Shown in pieces: positions 1 through 9,537 of a DNA stretch of 64,000 bases (positions are counted from its first letter, which is position 1; every line of letters starts with the position of its first letter). Both the position numbers and the translations under genes were made by a program. The notes below the pieces were generated by a model. The model made no database searches and had not been told where the DNA came from. It saw only the letters and a program-made list of their open reading frames with translations. The DNA is taken from positions 1 through 64,000 of the forward strand of contig NZ_LZEW01000031.1 of NCBI RefSeq assembly GCF_001676155.1, given 5' to 3'. The stretch comes from Morganella psychrotolerans. GTDB lineage: Bacteria > Pseudomonadota > Gammaproteobacteria > Enterobacterales > Enterobacteriaceae.

Positions 1-118
1 ACTGCTGCTTCTTTCGAAGCTGCTGTTTTGGTCACTCTTCAAGACTTCTCAAAAATAATATTTTGCGATATGTCCTGTGAGTGCCCACACAGATTGTCTG
101 ATAAATTGTTAAAGAGCG
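1..118 (-). other. rRNA operon leader (16S gene lies just outside the window)
   Basis: Read on the minus strand, this is the transcribed leader of an rrn operon. It carries the antitermination boxA CTCTTTAACA (about 107-118), followed by ATTTATCAGACAATCTGTGTGG, split here as ATTTATCAGACA and ATCTGTGTGGGCACTC, a block conserved in enterobacterial 16S leaders. The 16S gene itself would begin left of base 1. Its position next to yieP/hsrA/rbs matches rrnC of E. coli. Confidence 0.9.
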
Positions 119-170
119 TTGCAAACACACGCTGCCGTTGCCGGTCTTCTGCGTTGTTGCGAGGCTGCGT

Positions 171-198
171 ATATTACGCTTTTCACCTCTGAAGTCAA
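171..198 (-). promoter_or_regulatory. rrn P2 promoter
   Basis: The minus strand shows TTGACT (198-193), a 16-bp spacer and TAATAT (176-171). It lies about 100 bp downstream of P1 and upstream of boxA, the standard position of the second rRNA promoter. Assigned from position and hexamers. Confidence 0.75.
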
Positions 199-277
199 GC
201 ATTTGTTTTTCAACTTCGTGCTGTTCTTCTCACTGTCGGCGCGCTTGTCAGCGTGTTGTTCCGTGTCAGTGGGGCGC

Positions 278-305
278 ATTATAGACACTCGTTCAGATCT
301 GGCAA
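278..305 (-). promoter_or_regulatory. rrn P1 promoter
   Basis: The minus strand shows TTGCCA (305-300), a 16-bp spacer and a perfect TATAAT (283-278), followed by a GC-rich discriminator GCGCC and CACTGACAC, very like E. coli rrn P1. Upstream (306-350) are A/T tracts expected of an UP element and Fis region. The GC-rich discriminator is the classical determinant of stringent control. Confidence 0.88.
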
Positions 306-460
306 GTGTTTATTTAAAAAAAAATGTGTGTTCGCGTTTTTTTTTAGACAAAACCTGTATATTTGGACTTTTATTCACCAGTTTTGTCATCAATATGCGT
401 CATAATAGCCCTTATTAGTCATTCTCCTGCTTTGTTAATGCATCACGTCAAGGAATCCGA

Positions 461-1147
461 ATGCAGTTTTCAGAACAACTCAACGCCTCACAAAAGAATC
501 TGTCCTATCTTCTGGCCGAAAAACTGGGAAAACAGATTTTATCCGGTCACTATCCGCCTGAATCTATATTGCCGGGTGAGATTGAGCTGGCGGCTCAATT
601 TGAAGTCAGCCGGACCGCTGTCCGTGAAGCCGTCAAGATGCTGGCGGCGAAAGGGATGGTGTTACCCCGCCCACGCATCGGAACCCGGGTTATGCCAACC
701 ATCAGCTGGAATTTTCTTGATCACGATTTTATTAAATGGTGGCTGAGCAGTGGTGACCAACGCCGGGTACTGACGTATTTCCGCGAGCTGCGTATCGCCA
801 TTGAGCCACAAGCCTGTGCACTGGCGGCTGTTAATGCCGCCAAAGAACAAAAACAGTCTCTTTCTTTTCTTTTAAAGGAGATGACATTGTTGTCAGATGA
901 TTTTGAGCGCGAAAAATGGATTGCTGTTGATCACCGCTTTCACCATTTGATTTATCAGGCATGCGGAAATCCGTTCTTTGCCTCTTTCGCCAATTTATTC
1001 GATTTTGTGTATCACAACTTTTTTGAATCCATCACGACAAACCAGGTAATAGAGGTTGATCTCCATAAAGAGATAGTGGATGCCATTCTTGATGGTAATG
1101 GTGAGCGGGCCCGCCATGCTTGTCAGTTGTTGTTGAGCAAGGTATGA
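461..1147 (+). CDS. yieP: FadR-family (GntR) transcriptional regulator YieP
   Basis: This is a 228-residue DNA-binding regulator. Residues about 15-80 form a GntR winged helix with the recognition segment EVSRTAVREAVKMLAAKGMV. The rest is an all-helical FadR-type (FCD) effector domain with the metal-ligand pattern D..FH..I and later histidines. Length and position (between an rRNA operon and hsrA) match E. coli YieP. The chosen ATG has an AAGGA about 10 nt upstream. It lies 96 bp before hsrA on the same strand, so the two may be cotranscribed. The ligand is not evident from sequence. Confidence 0.85.
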   Translation: MQFSEQLNASQKNLSYLLAEKLGKQILSGHYPPESILPGEIELAAQFEVSRTAVREAVKMLAAKGMVLPRPRIGTRVMPTISWNFLDHDFIKWWLSSGDQRRVLTYFRELRIAIEPQACALAAVNAAKEQKQSLSFLLKEMTLLSDDFEREKWIAVDHRFHHLIYQACGNPFFASFANLFDFVYHNFFESITTNQVIEVDLHKEIVDAILDGNGERARHACQLLLSKV

Positions 1148-1243
1148 ATGTGTAATAGTCACGTTCATGACTGTTCATTAATAGCTATATAGTAGTGTAG
1201 TAATGACAGAAATAATTACAGAGATAATGCATTAAGGGAAAAT

Positions 1244-2662
1244 ATGTTTAAAACAGCCCGGAATATGGCGGGTCTGCCGTGGATTGCCGCAATGGCGTTC
1301 TTTATGCAGGCGCTTGATGCCACCATTCTGAATACGGCTTTGCCGGATATCGCCAGAAGTCTGAACCATTCACCACTGGCGATGCAGTCGGCTGTCATCA
1401 GTTATACACTGACAGTGGCATTGCTGATCCCGGTCAGCGGCTGGCTGGCAGACCGCTTCGGCACACGGCGTGTATTTATTATTGCTGTTATTCTGTTTTC
1501 CCTGGGGTCTTTATTATGTGCCTTTTCCCCTAATCTGCCATTTTTAGTGACATCCCGGGTTATTCAGGGGATTGGCGGGGCGATGATGATGCCGGTTGCC
1601 CGACTGGCGTTATTACGTGCCTATCCGCGCAGTGAATTACTGCCGATTCTTAACTTTGTTACGATACCCGGGTTAGTCGGTCCTGTGCTTGGACCGATGT
1701 TAGGCGGGATCTTAGTCACCTATGCGACCTGGCACTGGATTTTTATCATTAATATCCCTATCGGGATTTTAGGGATTATCTACGCCATCCGCCACATGCC
1801 CGATTTCACTATGCCTAAGCGCCGGTTTGATACATTAGGGTTTGCGCTGCTCGGAGCCGGGTTGGTTTCGCTTTCTGTCAGTCTGGATTTGTTCGGAGAT
1901 AACGGACAGATCCCCGCCATGCCATTCCTCGTCATGGGCGGTGGTTTTCTGTTACTGGTCTTTTATGCGCTTCATGCACGACGTATTACCGCACCGATTA
2001 TTCCGTTAAGTCTGTTCCGCACGCGGACATTCAGTGTCGGGATCGCCGGCAATGTCGCCACACGGCTCGGCACCGGATGTATTCCGTTCCTGATGCCACT
2101 GATGTTACAGGTTGGATTCGGCTATCCGGCCGTTGTCGCCGGAATGATGATGGCACCGACCGCTATCGGGGCTATTGTCGCCAAATCCGCTGTCACACAA
2201 ATATTACGCCGCTATGGTTATCGCCTTACATTATTTGCTATCACATTGGTGATCGGGTCAATTATTTCTTCTTTCTGGTTCCAGTCGCCGGGCATGTCGA
2301 TTTATCTGCTGGTTCTGCCACTGTTTGTTTTAGGGATGGCGATGTCTACCCAGTTTACCGCAATGAACACCATTACACTGGCAGACCTTACGGATCACAA
2401 TGCCAGCTCGGGGAACAGTGTGCTGGCGGTAACACAGCAGCTTTCTATCAGCTTCGGGATTGCGGTGAGCGCATCGGTATTGCGCTATTTTGAATCGCAG
2501 GATGAAGGGTCGGTTGTGGATAATTTCCATGCAACCTTTGTGACGGTCGGTGTGATGACGATTTTGTCCGCGTTTGTATTCTTGTTCCTCAGCCGGACTG
2601 ACGGACGGAATCTGATTAAAAAGAAAACCCGGCCCACGGATACCCCGGCAACACACCGGTAA
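1244..2662 (+). CDS. hsrA: MFS multidrug-type transporter HsrA (DHA2 family)
   Basis: This 472-residue inner-membrane protein has about 14 hydrophobic segments. The major-facilitator signature [11 protein letters not shown] lies between TM2 and TM3, and [13 protein letters not shown] marks the antiporter motif C region. The N-terminal [13 protein letters not shown] is typical of the DHA2 (drug:H+ antiporter, 14-TM) group. E. coli HsrA (YieO), 475 residues, occupies the same place between yieP and rbsR. The gene runs head-on into rbsR with only 2 bp between the stop codons and no obvious terminator. Substrate unknown. Confidence 0.85.
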   Translation: MFKTARNMAGLPWIAAMAFFMQALDATILNTALPDIARSLNHSPLAMQSAVISYTLTVALLIPVSGWLADRFGTRRVFIIAVILFSLGSLLCAFSPNLPFLVTSRVIQGIGGAMMMPVARLALLRAYPRSELLPILNFVTIPGLVGPVLGPMLGGILVTYATWHWIFIINIPIGILGIIYAIRHMPDFTMPKRRFDTLGFALLGAGLVSLSVSLDLFGDNGQIPAMPFLVMGGGFLLLVFYALHARRITAPIIPLSLFRTRTFSVGIAGNVATRLGTGCIPFLMPLMLQVGFGYPAVVAGMMMAPTAIGAIVAKSAVTQILRRYGYRLTLFAITLVIGSIISSFWFQSPGMSIYLLVLPLFVLGMAMSTQFTAMNTITLADLTDHNASSGNSVLAVTQQLSISFGIAVSASVLRYFESQDEGSVVDNFHATFVTVGVMTILSAFVFLFLSRTDGRNLIKKKTRPTDTPATHR

Positions 2663-2664
2663 AA

Positions 2665-3678
2665 TCAGCGGGCAATCACCGAGCCCCGGTCCACCAGCAC
2701 CGGGGTCAGTACCAGCAGGTCAGATGGCGCGTCTGCATCATCCATACGGCGCAGTAATTTATCCACAGCCAGTTTACCCAGCTCATCTTTCGGCTGATGA
2801 ACTGTTGTCAGCGGCGGCGTAAGATAAGCCGCCAGATCGATATCATCATAGCCAATCACCGCGATATCCTGTGGGACACGCAGCCCTTTCTGATATATCG
2901 CCTGATATGCCCCGACCGCCATTGCATCATTTCCGGCAAAAACCGCCTGCGGCAATACCGGCAGTGATAACAGCTTATTCATGGCGGTAAAACCGCCGCT
3001 GAACTCAAAATCACTTTCCAGCACATACTCTGCGGGCACATTCAGTCCGGCCTGTGACATTGCACAGTAAAAACCCTCCAGGCGGGATTTTGCGGGTGAT
3101 TTATCCAGCGGACCGGCAATACAGGCGATACGGGTAAATCCGTTTTCAATTAAATGATTTGTGGCAATTTCACCGCCGAGAAATGAATTATCCTGAATAA
3201 TATCGCCGCCGTATTCAAATGGTGACCAATCCATCATCACCATAGGGATGCGCGGATAGCGGCTGAAGACATCCGGCGACGGTCCCCGGGTTTCCGTACA
3301 CATTAGCAGTAAACCATCCACCCGCTTTTGTAGCAGCGTTTCCAGGCTGCTGTTCATCCGCTGGTGATCCCCTTCCGTATTACAGAGGATCAGGCTGTAA
3401 CCCCGCTCATAACAGCTGCGCTCAACGCCACGGACAACTTCGGCATAAAACGGGTTATTACTGGTGGTGACCAGCATCCCGATAGTTTGAGTGCGGTTCA
3501 TTTTTAAACTACGCGCCAGCGCAGACGGTGCATAATTCAGTTCAGTGATGGCATCATCAACTTTCTTGCGCACACCATCACTAACAAAACGATTGTTATT
3601 AATAACGTGGGAAACTGTTGAGGTCGAAACACCCGCCAGCCGCGCCACATCTTTCATTGTCGCCACAGTCTTAACCAC
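2665..3678 (-). CDS. rbsR: Ribose operon repressor RbsR (LacI family)
   Basis: The N-terminal LacI helix-turn-helix [18 protein letters not shown] is followed by a periplasmic-binding-protein-like sugar-binding core (about residues 60-335). It closely follows E. coli RbsR throughout ([32 protein letters not shown]). It represses rbs and is relieved by ribose. It is the last gene of rbsDACBKR. The first possible start is a GTG at 3678 overlapping the rbsK stop. A second in-frame GTG at 3666 (giving [10 protein letters not shown]) corresponds to the E. coli start MATMKD and may be the true one. Confidence 0.93.
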   Translation of the reverse strand: MVKTVATMKDVARLAGVSTSTVSHVINNNRFVSDGVRKKVDDAITELNYAPSALARSLKMNRTQTIGMLVTTSNNPFYAEVVRGVERSCYERGYSLILCNTEGDHQRMNSSLETLLQKRVDGLLLMCTETRGPSPDVFSRYPRIPMVMMDWSPFEYGGDIIQDNSFLGGEIATNHLIENGFTRIACIAGPLDKSPAKSRLEGFYCAMSQAGLNVPAEYVLESDFEFSGGFTAMNKLLSLPVLPQAVFAGNDAMAVGAYQAIYQKGLRVPQDIAVIGYDDIDLAAYLTPPLTTVHQPKDELGKLAVDKLLRRMDDADAPSDLLVLTPVLVDRGSVIAR

Positions 3679-4598
3679 GCGCTGCTAAAAAAGCATCAAT
3701 TTCTTTACGCCATGGCACAGAAGGCTGTGCACCGCGCCGTGTGACTGAGATTGCAGCAGCAGCATGAGCAAAACGCACAGCATCATCCGCCGGTTTACCT
3801 TCCAGCAGCGCGGTCACATAAGCACCATTAAATGTATCACCTGCCGCAATCGTATCGACTGCATTAACTTTAAAGCCAGGGATGCAGCGCCCTTCCCCGT
3901 TAATACTCAGCCAGACACCCCGGCTTCCCAGTGTGATAAGCACCTGCTCAATACCTTTGTCATGCAGCGCCTGTGCCGCTTTCGCCGCACCGGTTTCATC
4001 ACTGACGGAAATCCCGGTCAGTTTTTCTGCTTCGGTTTCATTCGGTGTAATGACATCAATCAGGCTCAGCAGGCTGTCAGGTAATTCACGCGCCGGTGCA
4101 GGGTTTAAGATAACTTTTGTCTGATTTTTTTTTCGCGATTTCAGCCGCCGCGATTACTGTCTCCAGCGGGGACTCCAGCTGCATCAGCAATGCATCTGAC
4201 TGTGCCACAATCATCTGATACGGAGAGAACCGTGCCGGCGTCAGTGCGGCATTAGCTCCGGCACTGATCCCAATCACGTTTTCGCCTTCGCCGTTAACAA
4301 AAATCATCGCAACACCAGTGGTGGTTTCCGGTATCACATTGATTGCCGCAGTATGAACGCGGTCATGCTTTAATTGTGCGAGGATCTCCGCACCGATGGC
4401 ATCATCACCCACACAGGCAATAAAGGTAATATCAGCACCACTGCGCCCGCAGGCAACCGCCTGGTTTGCGCCCTTGCCGCCGAATGCTGTCTGGTATTGC
4501 TTACCGATCACCGTTTCGCCGGGTGCCGGAAATTGCGCAATATTCATAATGTGATCGACATTAATACTGCCGAGAACTGTCAGACGGGATGTTGTCAT
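3671..4598 (-). CDS. rbsK: Ribokinase, split by a frameshift
   Basis: This PfkB-family kinase phosphorylates ribose to ribose-5-phosphate. The N-terminal part (ATG at 4598) has [12 protein letters not shown] and the substrate loop [11 protein letters not shown]. The C-terminal part has the catalytic motif [12 protein letters not shown]. The two parts are in different frames. They join at a run of nine T (4125-4133, nine A in the mRNA). With eight, the reading continues [18 protein letters not shown], exactly the family sequence, giving 308 residues (E. coli 309). The break is more likely sequence error than a real lesion because similar breaks hit essential genes here. Confidence 0.88.
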
Positions 4599-4642
4599 TA
4601 CCTTTATTTCCTTATGGCTTACAATACTGCCGGTACGATACG

Positions 4643-4669
4643 CCCCGGCACACATGATGCGTGCCGGGG
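4643..4669 (-). other. Intercistronic stem-loop between rbsB and rbsK
   Basis: CCCCGGCAC (4643-4651) and GTGCCGGGG (4661-4669) form a perfect 9-bp GC-rich hairpin in the rbsB-rbsK spacer, with no U-run after it. Such hairpins after binding-protein genes usually protect the 3' end of the upstream message and lower downstream expression. That role is inferred. Confidence 0.65.
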
Positions 4670-4677
4670 AAATACAG

Positions 4678-5568
4678 TTAGTCTTTTACAATCAGTTCTA
4701 ATTCAACCGGGATTGTTTTATCTGTTTTCTCACCTTTGAGAATTTTGTCCGCAGTCTGAATACCGATAATACCAATCTGGTCAGGGCGCTGTGCAACGGT
4801 TGCACTTAATTTGCCGCTTTTCACAGCTTTAATACCATCGGCTGTGCCGTCAAAACCCACCACCAGCACATCATCACGACCGGCTGTCTGTAATGCGCGC
4901 TGCGCACCTAATGCCATTTCATCATTCTGTGCAAATACCGCCTGAACAGCCGGGTGCGCTGTCAGCAGGTTCTGCATAACATTCAGACCTTTGGTGCGGT
5001 CAAAATCAGCAGGCTGGCTCGCCAGGACATTCATTTTGTGTTCTGTAACCGCTTGTTTAAAACCTTCGCCGCGCTCACGCGAAGCAGAAGTTCCGGTTAT
5101 CCCTTCCAACTGAATAACTTTTGCATCATTACCGGCTTTACGGGCAATAAAATCACCGGCCAGTTTGCCACCAAGAACGTTATCAGAGGCTACGTGGCTG
5201 ACAACTTCACCTTTGTTGGCAACACGGTCTAAGGTGATAACCGGGATATTCGCTTTGTTTGCCATCAGAACCGCATTACCGACTGCATCAGAGTCTGTCG
5301 GGTTGATAAGCATCAGTTTGGTGCCTTTGACGGTCAGATCCTGTACGTTTGCCAGCTCTTTCGCCGGGTTATCCATAGAATCCAGCACGATCAGGTCATA
5401 ACCCAGTTTGTCAGCTTCTTTCTGTGCACTGTCTTTCATCGTGACAAAGAACGGATTGTTCAGTGTGGAGATAACCAGCGCAATTGACTCTTTTGCCAGC
5501 GCATTTGCACTGATTGTGGCACTCAGCGCAACAACAAATAAAAGGGTCGCAATCTTTTTCAGTTTCAT
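4678..5568 (-). CDS. rbsB: Ribose-binding periplasmic protein RbsB
   Basis: A 296-residue type-I periplasmic binding protein with a Sec signal peptide ([22 protein letters not shown], residues about 4-25) and mature start [16 protein letters not shown]. The sugar-binding segments [33 protein letters not shown] and [11 protein letters not shown] match E. coli RbsB. It delivers ribose to RbsAC in the inner membrane. It is followed by the 4643-4669 hairpin, in keeping with the high level needed for a binding protein. Confidence 0.95.
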   Translation of the reverse strand: MKLKKIATLLFVVALSATISANALAKESIALVISTLNNPFFVTMKDSAQKEADKLGYDLIVLDSMDNPAKELANVQDLTVKGTKLMLINPTDSDAVGNAVLMANKANIPVITLDRVANKGEVVSHVASDNVLGGKLAGDFIARKAGNDAKVIQLEGITGTSASRERGEGFKQAVTEHKMNVLASQPADFDRTKGLNVMQNLLTAHPAVQAVFAQNDEMALGAQRALQTAGRDDVLVVGFDGTADGIKAVKSGKLSATVAQRPDQIGIIGIQTADKILKGEKTDKTIPVELELIVKD

Positions 5569-5599
5569 GTGTCAGTTCCTGTAGGGTCGGGTAAATAGA

Positions 5600-6571
5600 T
5601 TATTTACTGCTTTTATTATCAACGAGTACAGCCAGCAAAATCACAACGGCTTTGACAATCATCTGGTAATTGGATGAAATCCCCAGCAGATTCAGCGCGT
5701 TATTCAGAAAACCTAAAATCAGCGCCCCGATAAGGGTGCCCATGATGCGTCCTTTCCCGCCGGCAAGACTGGTGCCACCCAGAACCACTGCCGCAATCGC
5801 ATCCAGCTCATAACCATTCCCGGCCATTGGCTGTGCAGAGGATAAACGCGCCACTTCAATCACACTGGCTAATGCCGCCAGCAAACCACACAATGCGTAA
5901 ACAATAATTTTGATCTTATCAACACTGATACCGGACAACCGGGTGGCGGATTCATTACCGCCCAGCGCATAGATATGACGTCCGAGGCGGGTATGGTTCA
6001 GCAGATACCAGGCACCGGCGAAAACGACAATCATCAGCCAGACCGGTGCGGGGATGCCGAACAGACGACCGATACCCAGCCAGCTGAATACATCGGCATT
6101 ATCACTGAAACCGGTACTGACCGGGCTGCCGTCGGTATACACACGGGTTACACCGCGAAGTAACAACATCATCACCAGAGTGGCAATAAACGCCTGTACT
6201 TTTCCCTTAGCGACTATTATCCCGGTTACACCACCGATTGCCGCACCCAGCGCCAGTGCGCCAAATACCGCCACAATCGCATTCACATCCGCGCCGACCA
6301 TGGACGCAGCAACTGCGCCCGTCAGTGCCAGAAGAGAGCCGACAGACAGGTCAATCCCGGACGTCAGGATAACCAGCGTCATCCCCACTGCCATGATGGC
6401 GTTAACAGATGTCTGCTGAAGAATATTGAACATATTATTGAGCGTAAAAAAGGTCGGGCTGATCATTGAGACGACAAAAATCAGGATAAATAATGCGATC
6501 AGTGATTTCTGCTCAAGCAGCCATTCTTTGGTAAACCAGCGCTTAGACGCCGGGGTTGACTCTGTACGCAT
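5600..6571 (-). CDS. rbsC: Ribose ABC transporter permease RbsC
   Basis: A 323-residue inner-membrane permease with about 8-10 hydrophobic helices. It contains the sugar-permease signature GIDLSVGSLLALTGAVAASM and the EAA-like loop LGGNESATRLSGISVDKIK that contacts RbsA. It is three bases downstream of rbsA in the rbs operon. Length matches the E. coli protein (321). Confidence 0.95.
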   Translation of the reverse strand: MRTESTPASKRWFTKEWLLEQKSLIALFILIFVVSMISPTFFTLNNMFNILQQTSVNAIMAVGMTLVILTSGIDLSVGSLLALTGAVAASMVGADVNAIVAVFGALALGAAIGGVTGIIVAKGKVQAFIATLVMMLLLRGVTRVYTDGSPVSTGFSDNADVFSWLGIGRLFGIPAPVWLMIVVFAGAWYLLNHTRLGRHIYALGGNESATRLSGISVDKIKIIVYALCGLLAALASVIEVARLSSAQPMAGNGYELDAIAAVVLGGTSLAGGKGRIMGTLIGALILGFLNNALNLLGISSNYQMIVKAVVILLAVLVDNKSSK

Positions 6572-6574
6572 ATC

Positions 6575-8086
6575 TTACTCCTGCCCTGCGCCATATTGTT
6601 TGCCGACTGCCGCGGCCATTAATGCTTCCTGAGAGACCTGGTCTGCCGCAAACTCGCCGCTTATCCGTCCCTCATGCATAACAAGGATGCGATCACTCAT
6701 ACCCATCACTTCCGGCATTTCCGAAGAGATAAGAATGATGCTCAGTCCTTCTTCTTTAAATTTATTAATCAGCTGATAAATTTCTTTTTTTGCCCCGACA
6801 TCCACACCGCGCGTCGGCTCATCGAGGATAAGGACTTTCGGCCGGGTCATTAATCCGCGGGCAATCGCCACTTTCTGCTGATTTCCGCCGGATAAGAAGC
6901 CAATAGTCTGATCCATCCCCGGAGTTTTGATATTGAACAACTGAATAAAATCACCAACCGTCAGATGCTCTTCTTTATGATTAAGCCGCCCGGTTTTGCT
7001 GCTGAAATACGGCAGTGCGGTCAGGGACATATTTTCTTTCACCGACATCCCCAGCACCAGACCATCACGTTTGCGGTCTTCAGAGATATACACGATGCCG
7101 TTATCCAGCCCCGCTTTAGGCGATGAAATCTGACAGGTTTTGCCGTCGAGAGTCACGGTGCCGCCGGTTTTCGGCAATGCACCGTAAATGATTTTCATCA
7201 GTTCTGTGCGCCCGGCGCCCATCAGCCCGGAAATACCGAGGATCTCATTTTCATGCAATGTGAAGCTGACATCATGCACATCGTGCCCGCTCAGATTCTT
7301 CACCACCAGCTTCTCTTTGCCGCGAGGTAAATTCAGGCGCGGATACTGCTCTTCCAGTTTGCGCCCGACCATCATTTCAATCAGGGTATCTTCTGTCAGT
7401 TCAGAAACCGGTTTTTCCCCGATAAACTGCCCGTCACGGAAAACCGTCACATCATCGCAAATTTCAAAAATTTCTTTCAGGCGGTGGGAGATATACACAA
7501 TGCCGCAGCCCTGCTCACGCAGTTCACGGATAACGCTGAAGAGGGATTCGGTTTCAGTGTCAGTCAGCGCGTCCGTCGGTTCATCCATAATGATGACTTT
7601 TGACTCAAAACTGAGCACTTTGGCAATCTCAACCATCTGCTGATCACCGATAGAGAGATCGGCCACCAGCCGGTGGCTGCTGTAGCGCAGATTCAGACGA
7701 GCCAGCAATTTATCGGCTTCAGCATACATTTTTTTCCAGTCAATCGCGCCGAATGCCCGGGTGAACTCGCGTCCCAGAAAAATATTTTCAGCGATCGTCA
7801 GCTCAGGAATAAGGTTCAGTTCCTGATGGATAATCCCGATCCCGGCTTCCTGAGACGATTTTGGTCCCGTAAACTGGCACTCTTGTCCCAGAAACAGAAC
7901 CTGACCGGCGTCTTTTTTATAGATCCCGGTCAGCACTTTCATCATGGTGGATTTTCCGGCACCGTTTTCCCCGACCAGCGCCATCACTTTACCGGGATAC
8001 ACCCGTAAAGCGGCACCCGATAAAGCTTTCACACCCGGGAATGCTTTATCAATGCCTTTCAGTTCAAGTAACGGTTCCATAGCCAC
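6575..8086 (-). CDS. rbsA: Ribose ABC transporter ATPase RbsA
   Basis: A 503-residue cytoplasmic ATPase made of two tandem ABC domains. The first has Walker [10 protein letters not shown] (residues 39-47), signature LSIGDQQ and Walker B VIIMDEPT. The second has a degenerate Walker A (GLMGAGRTE) and LSGGNQQK then [13 protein letters not shown]. This asymmetric arrangement is normal for sugar ABC ATPases of the RbsA/AraG type. Its start is 1 bp from the rbsD stop. Confidence 0.96.
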   Translation of the reverse strand: MAMEPLLELKGIDKAFPGVKALSGAALRVYPGKVMALVGENGAGKSTMMKVLTGIYKKDAGQVLFLGQECQFTGPKSSQEAGIGIIHQELNLIPELTIAENIFLGREFTRAFGAIDWKKMYAEADKLLARLNLRYSSHRLVADLSIGDQQMVEIAKVLSFESKVIIMDEPTDALTDTETESLFSVIRELREQGCGIVYISHRLKEIFEICDDVTVFRDGQFIGEKPVSELTEDTLIEMMVGRKLEEQYPRLNLPRGKEKLVVKNLSGHDVHDVSFTLHENEILGISGLMGAGRTELMKIIYGALPKTGGTVTLDGKTCQISSPKAGLDNGIVYISEDRKRDGLVLGMSVKENMSLTALPYFSSKTGRLNHKEEHLTVGDFIQLFNIKTPGMDQTIGFLSGGNQQKVAIARGLMTRPKVLILDEPTRGVDVGAKKEIYQLINKFKEEGLSIILISSEMPEVMGMSDRILVMHEGRISGEFAADQVSQEALMAAAVGKQYGAGQE

Positions 8087-8087
8087 C

Positions 8088-8507
8088 TCAGAACGTGACG
8101 CCGGAGAACAACATTACATTGGCGAACGGCGTACATTCACCAGTACGGATCACCGCACGGCTGTTCTGTGTCTGTAATTTAAAAGAGGCATGAGTCACAT
8201 ACTGAATCTGAATCACATTGCCCTGCTGTAACTCGAGTGCTTTCAGATGCGCCACAATGGCATCATGCAACTCACTGTTACGGGTCTGAATATCTTCAGC
8301 CATTAACGCTGCTTCCACCTGCATTTCCTGTGTTACCACTTTAAATACAGACATAAAATCAGGTACGCCCTGCGTTAACGCAAGATCAATACGTGGTGTG
8401 GCAGGCGGGATTGGCAGCCCTGCATCGGCGATAGTGATATGATCCGTATGACCCAGACGCGAAATAACGGCGGAAACATCACTGTTAAGTAAAGCCCCTT
8501 TCTTCAT
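8088..8507 (-). CDS. rbsD: D-ribose pyranase RbsD
   Basis: A 139-residue protein beginning [22 protein letters not shown], the same length as E. coli RbsD. It interconverts beta-pyranose and furanose ribose so that RbsK can use it. The start at 8507 is chosen because a strong AGGAGG lies just upstream and an earlier in-frame ATG would run through the operator. The catalytic His in RLGHTD is present. It is the first gene of the rbs operon. Confidence 0.95.
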   Translation of the reverse strand: MKKGALLNSDVSAVISRLGHTDHITIADAGLPIPPATPRIDLALTQGVPDFMSVFKVVTQEMQVEAALMAEDIQTRNSELHDAIVAHLKALELQQGNVIQIQYVTHASFKLQTQNSRAVIRTGECTPFANVMLFSGVTF

Positions 8508-8519
8508 AAAATCCTCCTG

Positions 8520-8535
8520 AGCGAAACGTTTCGCT
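8520..8535. promoter_or_regulatory. RbsR-type operator O1 at the rbs promoter
   Basis: AGCGAAACGTTTCGCT is a perfect 16-bp palindrome with the central ACGT core typical of LacI/PurR-family operators. It sits between the rbsD Shine-Dalgarno and the presumed promoter, so a bound repressor would block transcription. RbsR, encoded at the end of the same operon, is the obvious ligand (inference). Confidence 0.85.
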
Positions 8536-8600
8536 TTTAATGTATGGTAGAAAAAACACAAGAAAACACAATGTTCAACAGCAAAAATTGTGATGGTGAT

Positions 8601-8612
8601 CGAAACGTTTCG
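8601..8612. promoter_or_regulatory. Second RbsR-type operator O2
   Basis: CGAAACGTTTCG repeats the core of the 8520-8535 operator (the longer form continues CGCT on one side only). The two are centred about 79 bp apart, near 7.5 helical turns, which could permit looping. From here to 8819 nothing else is recognisable apart from the leader of the next gene. Confidence 0.75.
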
Positions 8613-8819
8613 CTTATGAATATGTTAAATAAAAAACTAACTGATTGAATGGCTTATAGCTGAATGGATTCACTTCAAAAATACAGACCGCACAAACGAT
8701 CACACACTGCTGACCCTGTTTAATGTTCTGTTTTCCGTAACTGACCTGCCGGTATATGAAATTCCGGTAAGCACACCTATATCGTTACTATCTCCGGGAC
8801 ACATAACCGGAGATCTATC

Positions 8820-9395
8820 ATGCAAAAAAAACACATAATCATCCCCCTTATCACTATGCTGTTCACCACATCTGTTCTGGCTCACGGGTATATCACCAGC
8901 CCGGCCAGCCGTTCTGCAAACTGCAAAACGGGCAGTAACCCTGCAAAAATGTGTGGCTCCGCGCAGTGGGAGCCTCAGAGCATTGAAGCGCTTTCCGGCT
9001 TTCCTGCCGGTAATTTTCCGCCGGACGGTCATCTCGCCAGTGGCGGTATTTCCCGCTTCCTGCAACTGGATATGCCGGGTAATGACTGGCATGAGGTTCC
9101 GGTTCAGGCCGGAAAAACAGAATTTGTCTGGCACATTACCGCGTCCCACAAAACCCGTAACTGGCGGTATTACATTACCCGTCAGGATTGGGACAGCCAC
9201 ACACCTCTGACCCGTAACTCCTTTGAACCGGAGCCGTTCTGTGTCCATGACGGAAAAGAGAGCGAGCCGCCGGAAATCCTTTCTCATCAGTGTGAATTAC
9301 CGGCGCGCACCGGCTACCAGGTTATTTACGGGGTGTGGGAGATTGCAGATACCGCCAACAGTTTTTATCAGGCAATTGATGTTCGTTTTAACTGA
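8820..9395 (+). CDS. Secreted AA10 lytic polysaccharide monooxygenase (chitin-binding protein)
   Basis: A 191-residue single-domain copper monooxygenase resembling Serratia CBP21. Residues 1-21 form a signal peptide ending VLA, so the mature protein starts with His22 (HGYITSPASR), one half of the copper histidine brace. The second is His110 in ITASHKTRNWRY. The axial Phe is in TANSFYQAIDV near the C-terminus. CGS.QWEPQS and PPDGHLASGG are surface and substrate motifs of chitin-active members. It cleaves crystalline chitin oxidatively outside the cell, and some relatives act as adhesins or virulence factors. It lies alone, with no chitinase in the window. Confidence 0.93.
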   Translation: MQKKHIIIPLITMLFTTSVLAHGYITSPASRSANCKTGSNPAKMCGSAQWEPQSIEALSGFPAGNFPPDGHLASGGISRFLQLDMPGNDWHEVPVQAGKTEFVWHITASHKTRNWRYYITRQDWDSHTPLTRNSFEPEPFCVHDGKESEPPEILSHQCELPARTGYQVIYGVWEIADTANSFYQAIDVRFN

Positions 9396-9401
9396 CCACC
9401 G

Positions 9402-9428
9402 CCGCCGGAACTCCCGGCGGTTTTTTTT
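9402..9428 (+). terminator. Rho-independent terminator after the LPMO gene
   Basis: CCGCCGG (9402-9408) pairs with CCGGCGG (9414-9420), followed directly by eight T. Confidence 0.9.
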
Positions 9429-9537
9429 ATCATTAATTGCTTCAAAAACAGAATAAACGTGATTTAACACAGTAAACACGGTAGCTTTTTTAGTTTATAA
9501 AGACAGGAACTGCATCAGTAAATTCACGGGGATCGCC

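Noticed and set aside
119-746. Plus-strand open frames over the rRNA promoter region (119-418, 363-746)
   Set aside because: They cover minus-strand rrn P1/P2 and an alternative frame of yieP; low-complexity, no start signal.
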